A program made the translations under genes and the position numbers. Positions 35,742-43,815 of a stretch of DNA of 64,000 bases are shown in pieces. This DNA is from Desulfosudis sp034189195. GTDB lineage: Bacteria; Desulfobacterota; Desulfobacteria; Desulfobacterales; Desulfosudaceae. Within the stretch, counting starts at the first letter, position 1, and each line of letters begins with the position of its first letter. Location: contig JAXHVI010000227.1 of NCBI GenBank assembly GCA_034189195.1, positions 1 to 64,000 on the forward strand, read 5' to 3'. The notes under the pieces were generated by a model, which had not been told where the DNA came from, searched no databases, and saw only the letters and a list, made by a program, of their open reading frames with translations.

Positions 35742-37070
35742 TCACCGATCCACCGGCTCGATTTGCCGCAGGGCTGTCAGGGCCGTCTTTTTTTCATCGT
35801 TGTACCCGGCGGCGCGCGCAAAGTCCGCTTTGCCGGCAGTGATATCGCCCATTTGCCAGGCGCAATACCCGGCCATCAGCCAGGCGCGCCCGGCATGCGG
35901 TCCATCGCTTTTGGCCGCGCGCCTGAATGCGGCAGCGGCCTGCTCGAACTTCTTCAGGGCGTATAGCAGTTCCGCTTTGAGCATCAGAAGCTCGCCGTCG
36001 TCCGGCTGGAGGCCGAAATCGTCCAGGCGCTCCAGCGCCGTGTCGTTGCGGCCAAGCTGCCGGTAGGCGATGACCAACCTTCGCAAAAACTCCTTGTCCG
36101 GTTTCTCCTTGAGGCAGATTTCATAGACCGGCGCGGCCTTGACCGGAATCCCCGCCTGGAGGCTCAAATCGGCCAACAGCTTTTTCTCTTCCAGCGACAA
36201 GGGGGTCAGGAAAGCGTAAATCGTCAAGGCCGCCAGGGCGTCATCGTTGCGGCCGGCATCGAGTTGGATGTGGGCCAGCGCCTTCCACCACCTGGCCGTC
36301 GTGGGGGACTGCTCGGTCAGGGTTCGGGCCAGCGCCAGGGCCTCGGTGTTCATCTTCATCTGGAGGTATTGATAGAGCAGAATTTCCTGCCATTGAATCT
36401 GCTTCTCGCCGGTATATACAACGGCCAGCTCGCGAATATGCGGCAGCGCGCGGCGCGGCTGATCCGCCGCCAGCAGGGCGTGCACCAGATATTCTTTCCA
36501 TTGCGGTTTGACGTCCTCAGGATGGGCGCTGAGCAATCGCTCGAAAACGGCGATGGACCGCATGTGGTTGCCGGCCATGAGATACGCGGCGGCGCTGAGA
36601 TAGAGATGCTCGGGGTTTTTCTCCTCGGCCGAGGCATACCCCTGCCCGAAACAACGACCCGCCTCGGTGTAGTCCTTCATCTCGTAACAGGCCTTGGCCA
36701 GGTTCAGCCAGGCATAGGTGTGGCCCGGGTCCCGGGCCACGGCCTGGCGATAGGCGGTTGCAGCCGGCTCAAACTGCTCCTGGAGCAGATAGCAGTTGCC
36801 CAGGGCATAATAGATTTCCGGGTGATGGTACCCCTTGGGGTCGGCGGCACCGGTCGCGGGTGCCGGCCCGCCCCGGGCCTGAAAGGCCAGCAGCCGCTCC
36901 ACGGCGCGCGGGTAGTCCTTGCCCTGTAGCAGCGGATGGATTTGATTCAATACCACACGCACCGGAAGCGGCAGGTCCCGGGGCCCCTGGCCGGCAACCC
37001 CGGGTGCTGCATACACCATGAGCAATAAGAGCAAAACGGGCAAAGGCTTGTATGGTTTCAGGGAAGTCAT
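35742..37070 (-). CDS. Secreted TPR-repeat protein of the TonB cluster
   Basis: This 442-residue protein has a signal peptide (PLPVLLLLLMVYAAPGVAG). The rest is tetratricopeptide-type helical repeats, for example PEIYYALGNCYLLQEQFEPA and YAWLNLAKACYEMKDYTEA. It should be periplasmic. TPR proteins with this position are known in TonB2-type clusters of other Proteobacteria, where they accompany DUF3450, TtpC, ExbB, ExbD and TonB; their role is thought to be assembly or scaffolding. It sits 11 bases after tonB. No catalytic motif is visible. Confidence 0.75.
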   Translation of the reverse strand: MTSLKPYKPLPVLLLLLMVYAAPGVAGQGPRDLPLPVRVVLNQIHPLLQGKDYPRAVERLLAFQARGGPAPATGAADPKGYHHPEIYYALGNCYLLQEQFEPAATAYRQAVARDPGHTYAWLNLAKACYEMKDYTEAGRCFGQGYASAEEKNPEHLYLSAAAYLMAGNHMRSIAVFERLLSAHPEDVKPQWKEYLVHALLAADQPRRALPHIRELAVVYTGEKQIQWQEILLYQYLQMKMNTEALALARTLTEQSPTTARWWKALAHIQLDAGRNDDALAALTIYAFLTPLSLEEKKLLADLSLQAGIPVKAAPVYEICLKEKPDKEFLRRLVIAYRQLGRNDTALERLDDFGLQPDDGELLMLKAELLYALKKFEQAAAAFRRAAKSDGPHAGRAWLMAGYCAWQMGDITAGKADFARAAGYNDEKKTALTALRQIEPVDR

Positions 37071-37081
37071 CGTTTTATTTC

Positions 37082-37780
37082 CTACTTCAATTCAAATCGT
37101 ACGGTCGTTTCCACTTTGGCGCGCACCGGCACGCCTTCCACCGTGCCGGGCGCAAACCGCCAGCCTGCCACGCAGCGGCGCACGCTTTCTTCAAACACGC
37201 CCGCAGGTTCGGCCGCGACGACCTCGATGCCGTCCACATGGCCGGTTTCATCGACAACCAGCAGGACCTTGACCCATCCTTCGATGCCACGGCGGCGCGC
37301 GTTCAGGGGATAGAGCGGCGGCACGCGGGCCATCACCGTCAGCGGGCCGTCCAACTGGCCGGGTTCAAAGGCGCCCGGCAGGCCGACGGAAAGCATCAGC
37401 GGGGCGCTTTCCAGGGCGGGCAAGGCCAGGGTGTCCGGGCCCGCAGGAAGCCGGGGATTGACTTCAAACGGCAGCGTGAGCTTGGCCATGACCGGCTGCC
37501 GGGGCGCCGTTCGGGGTTTTTCGATGGGTTTTGGTTCCGGCGGCGGTTTTACGGTCTGGCGTTTGACCGGCGTTTCCGGCCGGCTCACCCGGATCACGTT
37601 GACCTGGGGAATCAGGGTCTCGATGGAGGTCCGGGAAGGCGCCGGGTCCATCAGGTGTGGCATCAGCAGGAACAGCAGCAGATTCGCGCCGCCCGCGGTG
37701 AGCCACGCCCAGAGCCACATACGCCAATTGCGCCGTGAGAAGGTATCAAAATAAGTCTGGTTTGCGACAGTTGAAACCAT
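37082..37780 (-). CDS. tonB: TonB energy transducer
   Basis: This 232-residue protein has a short cytoplasmic N terminus, a single membrane anchor (WLTAGGANLLLFLLMPHLM, about residues 26-45) and a Pro/Lys-rich periplasmic spacer (VKPPPEPKPIEKPRTAPRQP). Its TonB C-terminal domain has VPPLYPLNARRRGIEGWVKV and the CVAGWRFAPGTVEGVPV core. It would couple the ExbB/ExbD proton motor to the outer-membrane receptors encoded in the same operon. The anchor lacks the classical SHLS motif, as is common for TonB2-type proteins. Confidence 0.88.
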   Translation of the reverse strand: MVSTVANQTYFDTFSRRNWRMWLWAWLTAGGANLLLFLLMPHLMDPAPSRTSIETLIPQVNVIRVSRPETPVKRQTVKPPPEPKPIEKPRTAPRQPVMAKLTLPFEVNPRLPAGPDTLALPALESAPLMLSVGLPGAFEPGQLDGPLTVMARVPPLYPLNARRRGIEGWVKVLLVVDETGHVDGIEVVAAEPAGVFEESVRRCVAGWRFAPGTVEGVPVRAKVETTVRFELK

Positions 37781-37816
37781 GACCGATTCCTGGTGATCAA
37801 TTTTTTTGTTTTGGGG

Positions 37817-38239
37817 TCACCGCCCCTGTTCCGGCAAGCCGGCCGCCAGGGATACGTTGCCGGCCCCCGCCAGCCGGCAGCCGTCCATGACCTGGATGGC
37901 AACACCGGTGTTGCTCTGCTTGTCGGCCACCACTACCACGGCCCCTTCCGGGTTTTCGGCCAGGGCGCGCTCGACGTTTGCGCGCACGGCGCGCAGGTCG
38001 ATCTCGCGGTGGTCCATGAAAATGCGGTTGGCCTGATCCACCGCGATCAAAATCGTGGCATTGGGCTTCACCGCCGCGGTGGCAGCGGTGGGGCGGCTGA
38101 CATCGATGCCTGTCTCCTTCACGAAACTGGTGGTGACCAGGAAGAAGATCAGCAGAATGAACACCATATCGATGAGCGGCGCCATGTTCAATTCCGCGGC
38201 GGTCCGGTTTTTGCGGCGGGCGGCGCTGATGTTCAACAT
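37817..38239 (-). CDS. exbD: ExbD proton-channel subunit
   Basis: This 140-residue ExbD/TolR-family protein has NMAPLIDMVFILLIFFLVTT near residue 18, whose aspartate is the conserved protonatable residue in the single membrane helix. The periplasmic domain follows (ILIAVDQANRIFMDHREIDL). With the ExbB downstream in sequence order it forms the TonB motor. The gene is separated from exbB by three bases and from tonB by 36 bases. Confidence 0.9.
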   Translation of the reverse strand: MLNISAARRKNRTAAELNMAPLIDMVFILLIFFLVTTSFVKETGIDVSRPTAATAAVKPNATILIAVDQANRIFMDHREIDLRAVRANVERALAENPEGAVVVVADKQSNTGVAIQVMDGCRLAGAGNVSLAAGLPEQGR

Positions 38240-38242
38240 TGG

Positions 38243-38881
38243 TTATCCTTTCTCTTGGCCATGAAACTGTCCAAGATGCCGTCTCAGGTAATATCCCGCC
38301 CGGGCGACGCGCTGCTTGAGGTTGCGCGCCCGGCGCTCCAGAAAGCCTTTCATGTACAACCCCGGAATCGCCACCAGCAGCCCGGTCTGGGTGGTGATCA
38401 GGGCTTCGGAGATACCACCGGCCATGCCCCTGGCATTACCCGTGCCGAAAACCGCCAGGATGTCGAAGGTGCCGATCATGCCGATGACCGTGCCCAGCAA
38501 GCCCAGCAGCGGGGCCACGGCGGCCAGCACGCCGATGACGGCCAGATGGGCATCCAGGGAGTGGTTGAGCCCTAATACAGTCTCGTCCAGAATGAACCGG
38601 TCCAGTTGGGGATCGTCGCTGCGGCGCTGCTGGAACCGGGCGACCAGCAGCGAAGTGATGCCCCGGTATTTCGCGGGATCGGGCATGCGCCGGCCGCGGA
38701 TGTGCTCCCGCGCGGTTCCCAGGTCCATGTTCTTGCGGTACATGGCCCTGAAAAACAGGACCCGGTCCACGATCAGCACCCACATCAGCAGACTGACCAG
38801 GACCAGGGGGACCATGACCACACCTCCGGCGCGCAAGTAGTCTTCCAGACGCAGATATTGAGCGGTCAGCGCCTCGATCAC
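38243..38881 (-). CDS. exbB: ExbB/TolQ-type proton-channel subunit
   Basis: This 212-residue MotA/TolQ/ExbB-family protein has three membrane segments (VVMVPLVLVSLLMWVLIVDR; LAVIGVLAAVAPLLGLLGTV; ALITTQTGLLVAIPGLYMKG) and the conserved LLGLLGTVIGMI channel segment. It overlaps the upstream TtpC-like gene by four bases. It would form the motor core with ExbD for the TonB at 37.1-37.8 kb. Confidence 0.9.
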   Translation of the reverse strand: MIEALTAQYLRLEDYLRAGGVVMVPLVLVSLLMWVLIVDRVLFFRAMYRKNMDLGTAREHIRGRRMPDPAKYRGITSLLVARFQQRRSDDPQLDRFILDETVLGLNHSLDAHLAVIGVLAAVAPLLGLLGTVIGMIGTFDILAVFGTGNARGMAGGISEALITTQTGLLVAIPGLYMKGFLERRARNLKQRVARAGYYLRRHLGQFHGQEKG

Positions 38882-40317
38882 GACGATCTCCGGTTTTTAT
38901 GAATGATATTGACCAGGGCCACGGCCTTTTCCTCCATTTCGCCGATACGGTTGTCCACGGTGCGATTGAGCAGGGTCTGGGCCAGCATCAGCGGAATGGC
39001 GACCGAAAGACCCAGCATGGTGGTGACCAGGGCCTCGGAAATGCCGCCGGACATCAGGCGCGGATCCCCGGTGCCGTGCAGGGTGATGACGTGAAACGTA
39101 TTGATCATGCCCGTGACCGTACCCAGAAGACCCAACAGGGGCGCAATGGTAGCCAGCATCCCGAGGGTAGACAAATACCGTTCCATGGGCGGAATTTCTT
39201 TTAGAATGCCCTCCTGCAGGGCGTTTTCCATCTCCTCGCGCTGCATGTCGCGGCACAGCATGCCGGCCTTCAGCACCCTGGCCACCGGTATGCGGGCGTG
39301 CCGCTCGCAGGCCTGTTGACAGGCCTGCCAGTTATTGTCCGCGCCAAGGGTATCGATGGTGTTCATCAGGGAGCCGGCGTCGAAGCGTTGGCGCGCCAGG
39401 AACAGGATGCGCTCGGCGACGATCACAAGACCCACCGCCAGAATCAGCAGGATGGGCCAGACAATGGGGCCTCCTTTGGGGACCTGCTCCCAGAGGCGCA
39501 GATCATGGGTCAGCTGGCGCAGTGCCCCTCCGCGGGAAATATCCAGGGGAACGGCATCACTTTGGCCGTCCATGTAGCGCATGATCTGCTTTTGCAGCCG
39601 TCCGGACGGCAGGCGGGAAAGCGCGTAAAGTCTGCCGCCTGCCTGGGAGTAGCTGCAAAAACCGGTCTCGCCGTTGGCCCGGTAGGCGGCGGTGAACGGA
39701 CCGATCAGCAGGATGTCGGCCTCTGTTTCCCGGCCGCCGCGGTCGGTCATGCCTGCCTTGCCGAGGGTCACTTCCCCGGAAGCCTTGATCTGGTCGAGCC
39801 AGGCGTCGGCCATGGCGCGCACATCGTCCATGCCCGGAAAGCGGGCTTCGAGGGCGATGGGCTCAAGAAACGAACCAGGACGCCCGACAACGGCGGTTTG
39901 CAGGTTCTGGCTGATCAGCGCATCCAGGTCCTTGGCGTTCACACGGATCGCGCCCACCAGTTCATTGATCATGCTGTCCGTTTGGGCCAATTTTTCGGTA
40001 AGTTCGGTCTCTTTGAGATCCAGGCGTTCATATTCGCCGCTCAACCCATCTATTTCTTTCTCTAAGGCCTGGTTGGCGGCTTCCAGATCAGCGACCGCCT
40101 TTTCAAGGGCGGTGCGGTCCGCCAGGATGCGCGCCCGGGTTTCGGCGGCGGCGCGGTCGGCGGCCGCCTTTTCGGCCGCCGCCTTCCGGATCAGATTCTC
40201 CCTGGCCTGGCGCGTTTCGATTTGCATTTCGCGCATGTCTTCGGCCCGCAGCGGAAGCAATGATAAAACGAACGCCAGCACAACAGGCAGGATCAGTTTG
40301 GTGACGTTGGCTTTCAT
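38878..40317 (-). CDS. ttpC: TtpC-like long ExbB-family protein with coiled-coil domain
   Basis: This 479-residue protein has a signal-like N terminus (ILPVVLAFVLSLLPLRAED). A coiled coil of about 100 residues rich in Ala, Glu, Lys and Arg follows (RKAAAEKAAADRAAAETRAR and onward), then a globular periplasmic part. The C-terminal 200 residues are an ExbB/MotA channel domain (MLATIAPLLGLLGTVTGMIN). This architecture is that of TtpC, an essential extra component of the Vibrio TonB2 system. It overlaps both neighbours by four bases, forming a DUF3450-ttpC-exbB-exbD-tonB-TPR module. Confidence 0.83.
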   Translation of the reverse strand: MKANVTKLILPVVLAFVLSLLPLRAEDMREMQIETRQARENLIRKAAAEKAAADRAAAETRARILADRTALEKAVADLEAANQALEKEIDGLSGEYERLDLKETELTEKLAQTDSMINELVGAIRVNAKDLDALISQNLQTAVVGRPGSFLEPIALEARFPGMDDVRAMADAWLDQIKASGEVTLGKAGMTDRGGRETEADILLIGPFTAAYRANGETGFCSYSQAGGRLYALSRLPSGRLQKQIMRYMDGQSDAVPLDISRGGALRQLTHDLRLWEQVPKGGPIVWPILLILAVGLVIVAERILFLARQRFDAGSLMNTIDTLGADNNWQACQQACERHARIPVARVLKAGMLCRDMQREEMENALQEGILKEIPPMERYLSTLGMLATIAPLLGLLGTVTGMINTFHVITLHGTGDPRLMSGGISEALVTTMLGLSVAIPLMLAQTLLNRTVDNRIGEMEEKAVALVNIIHKNRRSS

Positions 40318-41096
40318 CGGACCACCAGCCTTCCCAGCGGCAGGGTGAGCAGTTCCACCGGCCGCCGCTTGGCGGCAATGTCGATGGCGGTATGCAGGGC
40401 CTGTTTGTATCCCGCGGCCAAGGGCTGCCAGGCGCCTGCGGCCGGATTGTAGAATCCGCCTTGCCGACCATCCAGGCTCAGGCAGAAAAGGCCGAGGCGG
40501 CCCAGGCGAAAAATGTCGGCCAGCAGGGATTGGCCGTCCAGGATGATGGTCTCCTGGTAGGTTTCAATGGTAAAGCCGTATTCGGCTTCCACCTGCAGCG
40601 CCTCCATCACCTTGCGGTACTTTTCGCTGACGGCCACGTCGGGATCGGTCATCAGGCCTTCCAGTCGCACGACCCGCTGGCGGCGTTCCGCGGTCAAAAA
40701 CGGCGGATCGTCCGCGATGCGCACCTTAAGCGCTGTGACCAGCTCTTCCAGGAAGGGATTGATTCGGCCGGCGATCTGCTCGATGTCGGTCAACTGTTTT
40801 TCCTTGGCGGCCACGCGCGTCCGGGTGGCCTCGATCTGCTGCCGCAGGTGCGCCACACGATTCTGCATTTCCGCTTGCCGCTGCTGAAGCTGTTCGAACC
40901 GGGCGACCCGTTTTTCTTTTTCCTGCAGCCACTGTTCTTCCTGCTGCTGGGTTTGTTTGAGCGTGGTGATGGATTGGCGCACCGGCGCTTCGATTTGCCG
41001 CCCGGTGTCGCCGGCCGCCGGAAGCGACCCGCCCCAGAAAAGGCAGCACAGAAAGAGTGGTATCAAAGGTCGTTTGAATAAATCGTTGCCGGGCAT
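40314..41096 (-). CDS. DUF3450-family periplasmic protein
   Basis: This 260-residue protein has a signal peptide (LIPLFLCCLFWGGSLPAAG) and a long coiled coil (QTQQQEEQWLQEKEKRVARF to about residue 110). A compact C-terminal region follows, with NPFLEELVTALKVRIADDPP and LFCLSLDGRQGGFYNPAAGAW. This matches DUF3450, whose genes habitually precede ttpC-type genes in TonB2 clusters. I chose ATG 41096, just after GGGGAGAACGAG; the longer frame would run back into the leader terminator. It is the first gene after the riboswitch at 41.3 kb, so the whole downstream operon depends on that switch. Confidence 0.82.
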   Translation of the reverse strand: MPGNDLFKRPLIPLFLCCLFWGGSLPAAGDTGRQIEAPVRQSITTLKQTQQQEEQWLQEKEKRVARFEQLQQRQAEMQNRVAHLRQQIEATRTRVAAKEKQLTDIEQIAGRINPFLEELVTALKVRIADDPPFLTAERRQRVVRLEGLMTDPDVAVSEKYRKVMEALQVEAEYGFTIETYQETIILDGQSLLADIFRLGRLGLFCLSLDGRQGGFYNPAAGAWQPLAAGYKQALHTAIDIAAKRRPVELLTLPLGRLVVR

Positions 41097-41145
41097 CTCG
41101 TTCTCCCCTTTTATTGTTTTATCGTTTACCCGTTGGCCCGGGGCC

Positions 41146-41180
41146 AAAAAAAAACCCGGACCGATTGAAATCGATCCGGG
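41146..41180 (-). terminator. Riboswitch-linked terminator upstream of the 22-kb operon
   Basis: CCCGGA (41155-41160) with TCCGGG (41175-41180), extended inward by five more pairs across one mismatch, forms a strong stem; on the minus strand it is followed by a run of T (A residues 41146-41154). It lies between the aptamer and the DUF3450 gene. Confidence 0.85.
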
Positions 41181-41248
41181 ATGTCCCTTTTTTATCCGCA
41201 GATGAAGCAAAGAGGCACGGCGCCGTCCGCGCAGCCGTCACCCTGTGT

Positions 41249-41402
41249 GCCCAGGCAGGTCTTCTGACTCTCGGTTCACCCTACCGGCTGCGTCTTCCCA
41301 TCCTCAAGAAACGGACAGTGACCTAATGCAGCTTTCGTCCCCGATTACAGCGGCGGGCCCGTCCCCGATTTGCACGGGGTTCCCTATTAAGCTCGGAACG
41401 AG
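41249..41402 (-). promoter_or_regulatory. Cobalamin riboswitch (leader of the TonB/CobN operon)
   Basis: On the minus strand: GAGCTTAATAGGGAACCCCG near the 5' side, the B12-box core GGGCCCGCCGCTGTAATC, and the closing AGAAGACCTGCCTGG near 41252-41266. It is a near twin of the divergent riboswitch at 41628-41795, including the core CCCGTGCAAATCGGGGACGG. It should control the DUF3450-to-cbiZ gene series by transcription termination. Confidence 0.92.
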
Positions 41403-41410
41403 CGCCTGAA

Positions 41411-41627
41411 CAAATTGTATATTGAGATTTAGAAAGAGAAAAAAGTCAAGGAAAAAACGAACTTTTTTTCTGAGTGAAACGGTTGAGCCTATCAACGGCT
41501 TTAAATCGCTGTGTTTCGGTATCGGATTATGCAAATTCCCCTATCGGTATCATAGCGGCCCTTGCCGGTTGTTGTTTTAAAGATTTTTCTTGACTCGGCA
41601 GGGGAAAAATTTTAACCTCGAACCTCA
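41411..41627. other. Divergent intergenic region between two riboswitches
   Basis: This AT-rich gap separates two oppositely oriented cobalamin riboswitches and must contain both promoters. Rightward, TTGACT (41590-41595) and TAACCT (41613-41618) are 17 bases apart. Leftward, a TATACAAT-like -10 (complement of 41414-41421) is present, but the nearest TTGACT lies too far away (22 bases), so that -35 is unclear. No coding frame is supported. Confidence 0.4.
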
Positions 41628-41795
41628 GCAATCAGGTGCTCCACAGGAGCTTAATAGGGAACCCCGTGCAAATCGGGGACGGGCCCGCCGCTGTAATCGA
41701 GGACGAAATTCGCAGATGCCACTGTTCCGCAAACCGGAATGGGAAGGTGCGAAGAGTAGGTTGATCCGCAAGTCAGAAGACCTGCCTGATTGAAA
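41628..41795 (+). promoter_or_regulatory. Cobalamin riboswitch (leader of the btuCDF-cbi operon)
   Basis: The plus strand shows CAGGTGCTCCACAGGAGCTT, then AATAGGGAACCCCGTG, the B12-box core GACGGGCCCGCCGCTGTAAT, and CAGATGCCACTG. The element closes with AAGTCAGAAGACCTGCCTG. All conserved elements of the cobalamin aptamer are present in order. The adjacent downstream terminator indicates repression by cobalamin. Confidence 0.93.
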
Positions 41796-41856
41796 GAGCC
41801 GCGGTTTCGTGGACCGAAGCCGGGTTCGCATCGCGTCTTGTGGATAAAAAAGGGAT

Positions 41857-41892
41857 ATCCCGGACTGACCATATTCAGTCCGGGATTTTTAT
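41857..41892 (+). terminator. Riboswitch-linked terminator upstream of the second btuC
   Basis: A perfect 12-base-pair stem (41857-41868 with 41875-41886) around a six-base loop is followed by TTTTTATTT. It lies between the aptamer and the first gene, so the long reading frame that begins at 41840 must start translation later. Confidence 0.88.
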
Positions 41893-41965
41893 TTCGGGAG
41901 GCGGGAAAAAAAGCACCGTGACGAACCGAATCATAAGGATCATAAAGCATCAAAGGAATCGTGGG

Positions 41966-43027
41966 ATGCCCGCGCCGGCCAAAAGCCATGATTCCGTATT
42001 GCAACGATTGCCGACCAGCGCAGTTATTTGCCTGCTGGTGCTCATGCTCGCGGCCGCCATCGTTCTGGCTGCCGGCTCGGGCTACGTGAACATTCCATTT
42101 TGGGACGTGATCCGGATTATCACCGCCAAAGCGGCCGGAAATGATGGGTTGACCGCCCATCTGGACCAACTGGCGCCGGTGGTGGTGATGGATGTACGCC
42201 TGCCGCGCATTCTGGCGGCGGCGCTGGTGGGCGGGGGGCTGGCGGTTTCGGGAGCCGTGTTTCAGGGCATCCTGCTCAATCCGCTGGCCGATCCTTATAC
42301 CCTGGGCGTATCGGCAGGGGCGGCCTTCGGCGCCTCGTTGGCGCTGCTTTTGAATTTTACCTTGCTGGGCCTCTGGTCGGTGCCGGTGTTCGCCTTTGGC
42401 GGGGCGGTGTTCACCCTTATGGCGGTGATCTACCTGACGGCCGGCAGCGGCGATCTGTCTTCCGGAAGCCTGATCCTTTCCGGGATCATCGTCGCGGCCA
42501 TTTTGTCGGCCGGCGTGAGCTTCATCAAGTATCTGGCCGACGATGCGGTGGGCATCATCATTTTCTGGCTCATGGGCAGCTTTGCCTCAAAAACCTGGGC
42601 CGAGGTGGCCCTTGCCGCTGTTACGTTCGTTTTCGGGCTGTCTGTTTTTTTCTATTTTGGCCGGGACCTCAATCTGCTGGCCCTTGGCCACCGCACGGCC
42701 GGATCGCTGGGCGTGTCGCCGCGCAGGGTATCTCTGGTGTTGCTGATTACGGCCTCTCTGGTGTCGGCGGTCTGTGTGGCCATATCCGGCATCATCGGGT
42801 TCGTGGGCCTGCTGGTGCCCCACATGGTGCGCTTTGTGACCGGTCCGGACAACCGGCGCCTGATCCCGGTTTCCGCTCTGGCCGGCAGCCTGCTGCTGCT
42901 GTGCGCCGATACCGTTACCCGCGCCTGGTTGCCACAGGAAGTACCCATCGGCGTGATCACCGCACTGATCGGGGGGCCGTTTTTTTGTTACATTTACCGC
43001 AAGCGTCAGCTGCGACAGTTTTCATAG
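41966..43027 (+). CDS. btuC: Cobalamin ABC permease BtuC (second system)
   Basis: This 353-residue FecCD/BtuC permease has VVVMDVRLPRILAAALVGGG, SGAVFQGILLNPLADPYTLG, a LPxRGxxxL-region equivalent GHRTAGSLGVSPRRV, GIIGFVGLLVPHMVRFVTG and the C-terminal GVITALIGGPFFCYIYRKRQ. There are about ten membrane helices. I chose ATG 41966 because AAGGAA precedes it at good spacing and the earlier frame runs through the terminator; GTG 41918 is an alternative. It is the first gene of the plus-strand operon and ends just before btuD. Confidence 0.88.
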   Translation: MPAPAKSHDSVLQRLPTSAVICLLVLMLAAAIVLAAGSGYVNIPFWDVIRIITAKAAGNDGLTAHLDQLAPVVVMDVRLPRILAAALVGGGLAVSGAVFQGILLNPLADPYTLGVSAGAAFGASLALLLNFTLLGLWSVPVFAFGGAVFTLMAVIYLTAGSGDLSSGSLILSGIIVAAILSAGVSFIKYLADDAVGIIIFWLMGSFASKTWAEVALAAVTFVFGLSVFFYFGRDLNLLALGHRTAGSLGVSPRRVSLVLLITASLVSAVCVAISGIIGFVGLLVPHMVRFVTGPDNRRLIPVSALAGSLLLLCADTVTRAWLPQEVPIGVITALIGGPFFCYIYRKRQLRQFS

Positions 43028-43035
43028 GCCACAGG

Positions 43036-43815
43036 ATGTACGATCTGGAAGATATCGAATTCGCGTATGGCCCCAAGGCTGTTTTCCAAAATCTGAGCCT
43101 CAGGTTCGAAGCGGGCCATTTTTACGGCATCATCGGTCCCAACGGATGCGGCAAAAGCACCCTGATCGACCTTCTGGCCGGCCACCTACAGCCGGAACGC
43201 GGCTGTGTGCGGCTCAACGGCCGGCCGCTCCAACGCCTCGACCGCAAGACCCTGGCCCGCAGCATCGCCCTGGTTCCCCAGGATTTTCGCATCAATTTCC
43301 CCTATACCTGCCAGGAGATCGTGATGATGGGACGCTATCCCTATATCCCCCGGTTCACCCGGCCGGGCAGGACCGACCGCGCCATCGTGGACGATGTCCT
43401 GAAAAAGGCCGATCTTGACGATTTCCAGTCCCGTTATGTCGATCGGCTCAGCGGCGGCGAACGCCAGCGGGTGGTCTTCGCCCGCGGGTTGGCCCAGCAG
43501 ACGCCTGTTCTGTTGCTGGATGAAGCCACGGCCAGCCTGGACATGCATCATACCATGGCCATGCTGAACCTGGCCGCCGCCACGGTTTCACCGGCTTCGC
43601 TGGTCATTGCCGTGATGCAGGACATCAATCTGGCAGCCATGTACTGCGACCGTCTGGTCTGCATGAACGCCGGTGCTGTGTTTGCCAGCGGCCCCTTGGA
43701 ACAAGTGCTCAGCGCCGAGATGCTCCAGGCGGTCTTTCAGGTCGATGCCCGCGTGGCCCGCAACGACTATTGTGATGCGCTTCAGGTGGCGTTCAGAAAG
43801 GAGGTACGGCCATGA
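43036..43815 (+). CDS. btuD: Cobalamin ABC importer ATPase BtuD (second system)
   Basis: This 259-residue ATPase has Walker A GPNGCGKST, a BtuD/FepC-like MMGRYPYIPRF segment, signature RLSGGERQRVVFARGLAQQT, Walker B LLLDEATASLD and a methionine/glutamine switch (VMQDINLAAMYCDR) where the family usually has H. The preferred start is ATG 43036, nine bases after the btuC stop. Its TGA overlaps the btuF start (ATGA). Unlike the first BtuD there is no C-terminal fusion. Confidence 0.88.
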   Translation: MYDLEDIEFAYGPKAVFQNLSLRFEAGHFYGIIGPNGCGKSTLIDLLAGHLQPERGCVRLNGRPLQRLDRKTLARSIALVPQDFRINFPYTCQEIVMMGRYPYIPRFTRPGRTDRAIVDDVLKKADLDDFQSRYVDRLSGGERQRVVFARGLAQQTPVLLLDEATASLDMHHTMAMLNLAAATVSPASLVIAVMQDINLAAMYCDRLVCMNAGAVFASGPLEQVLSAEMLQAVFQVDARVARNDYCDALQVAFRKEVRP

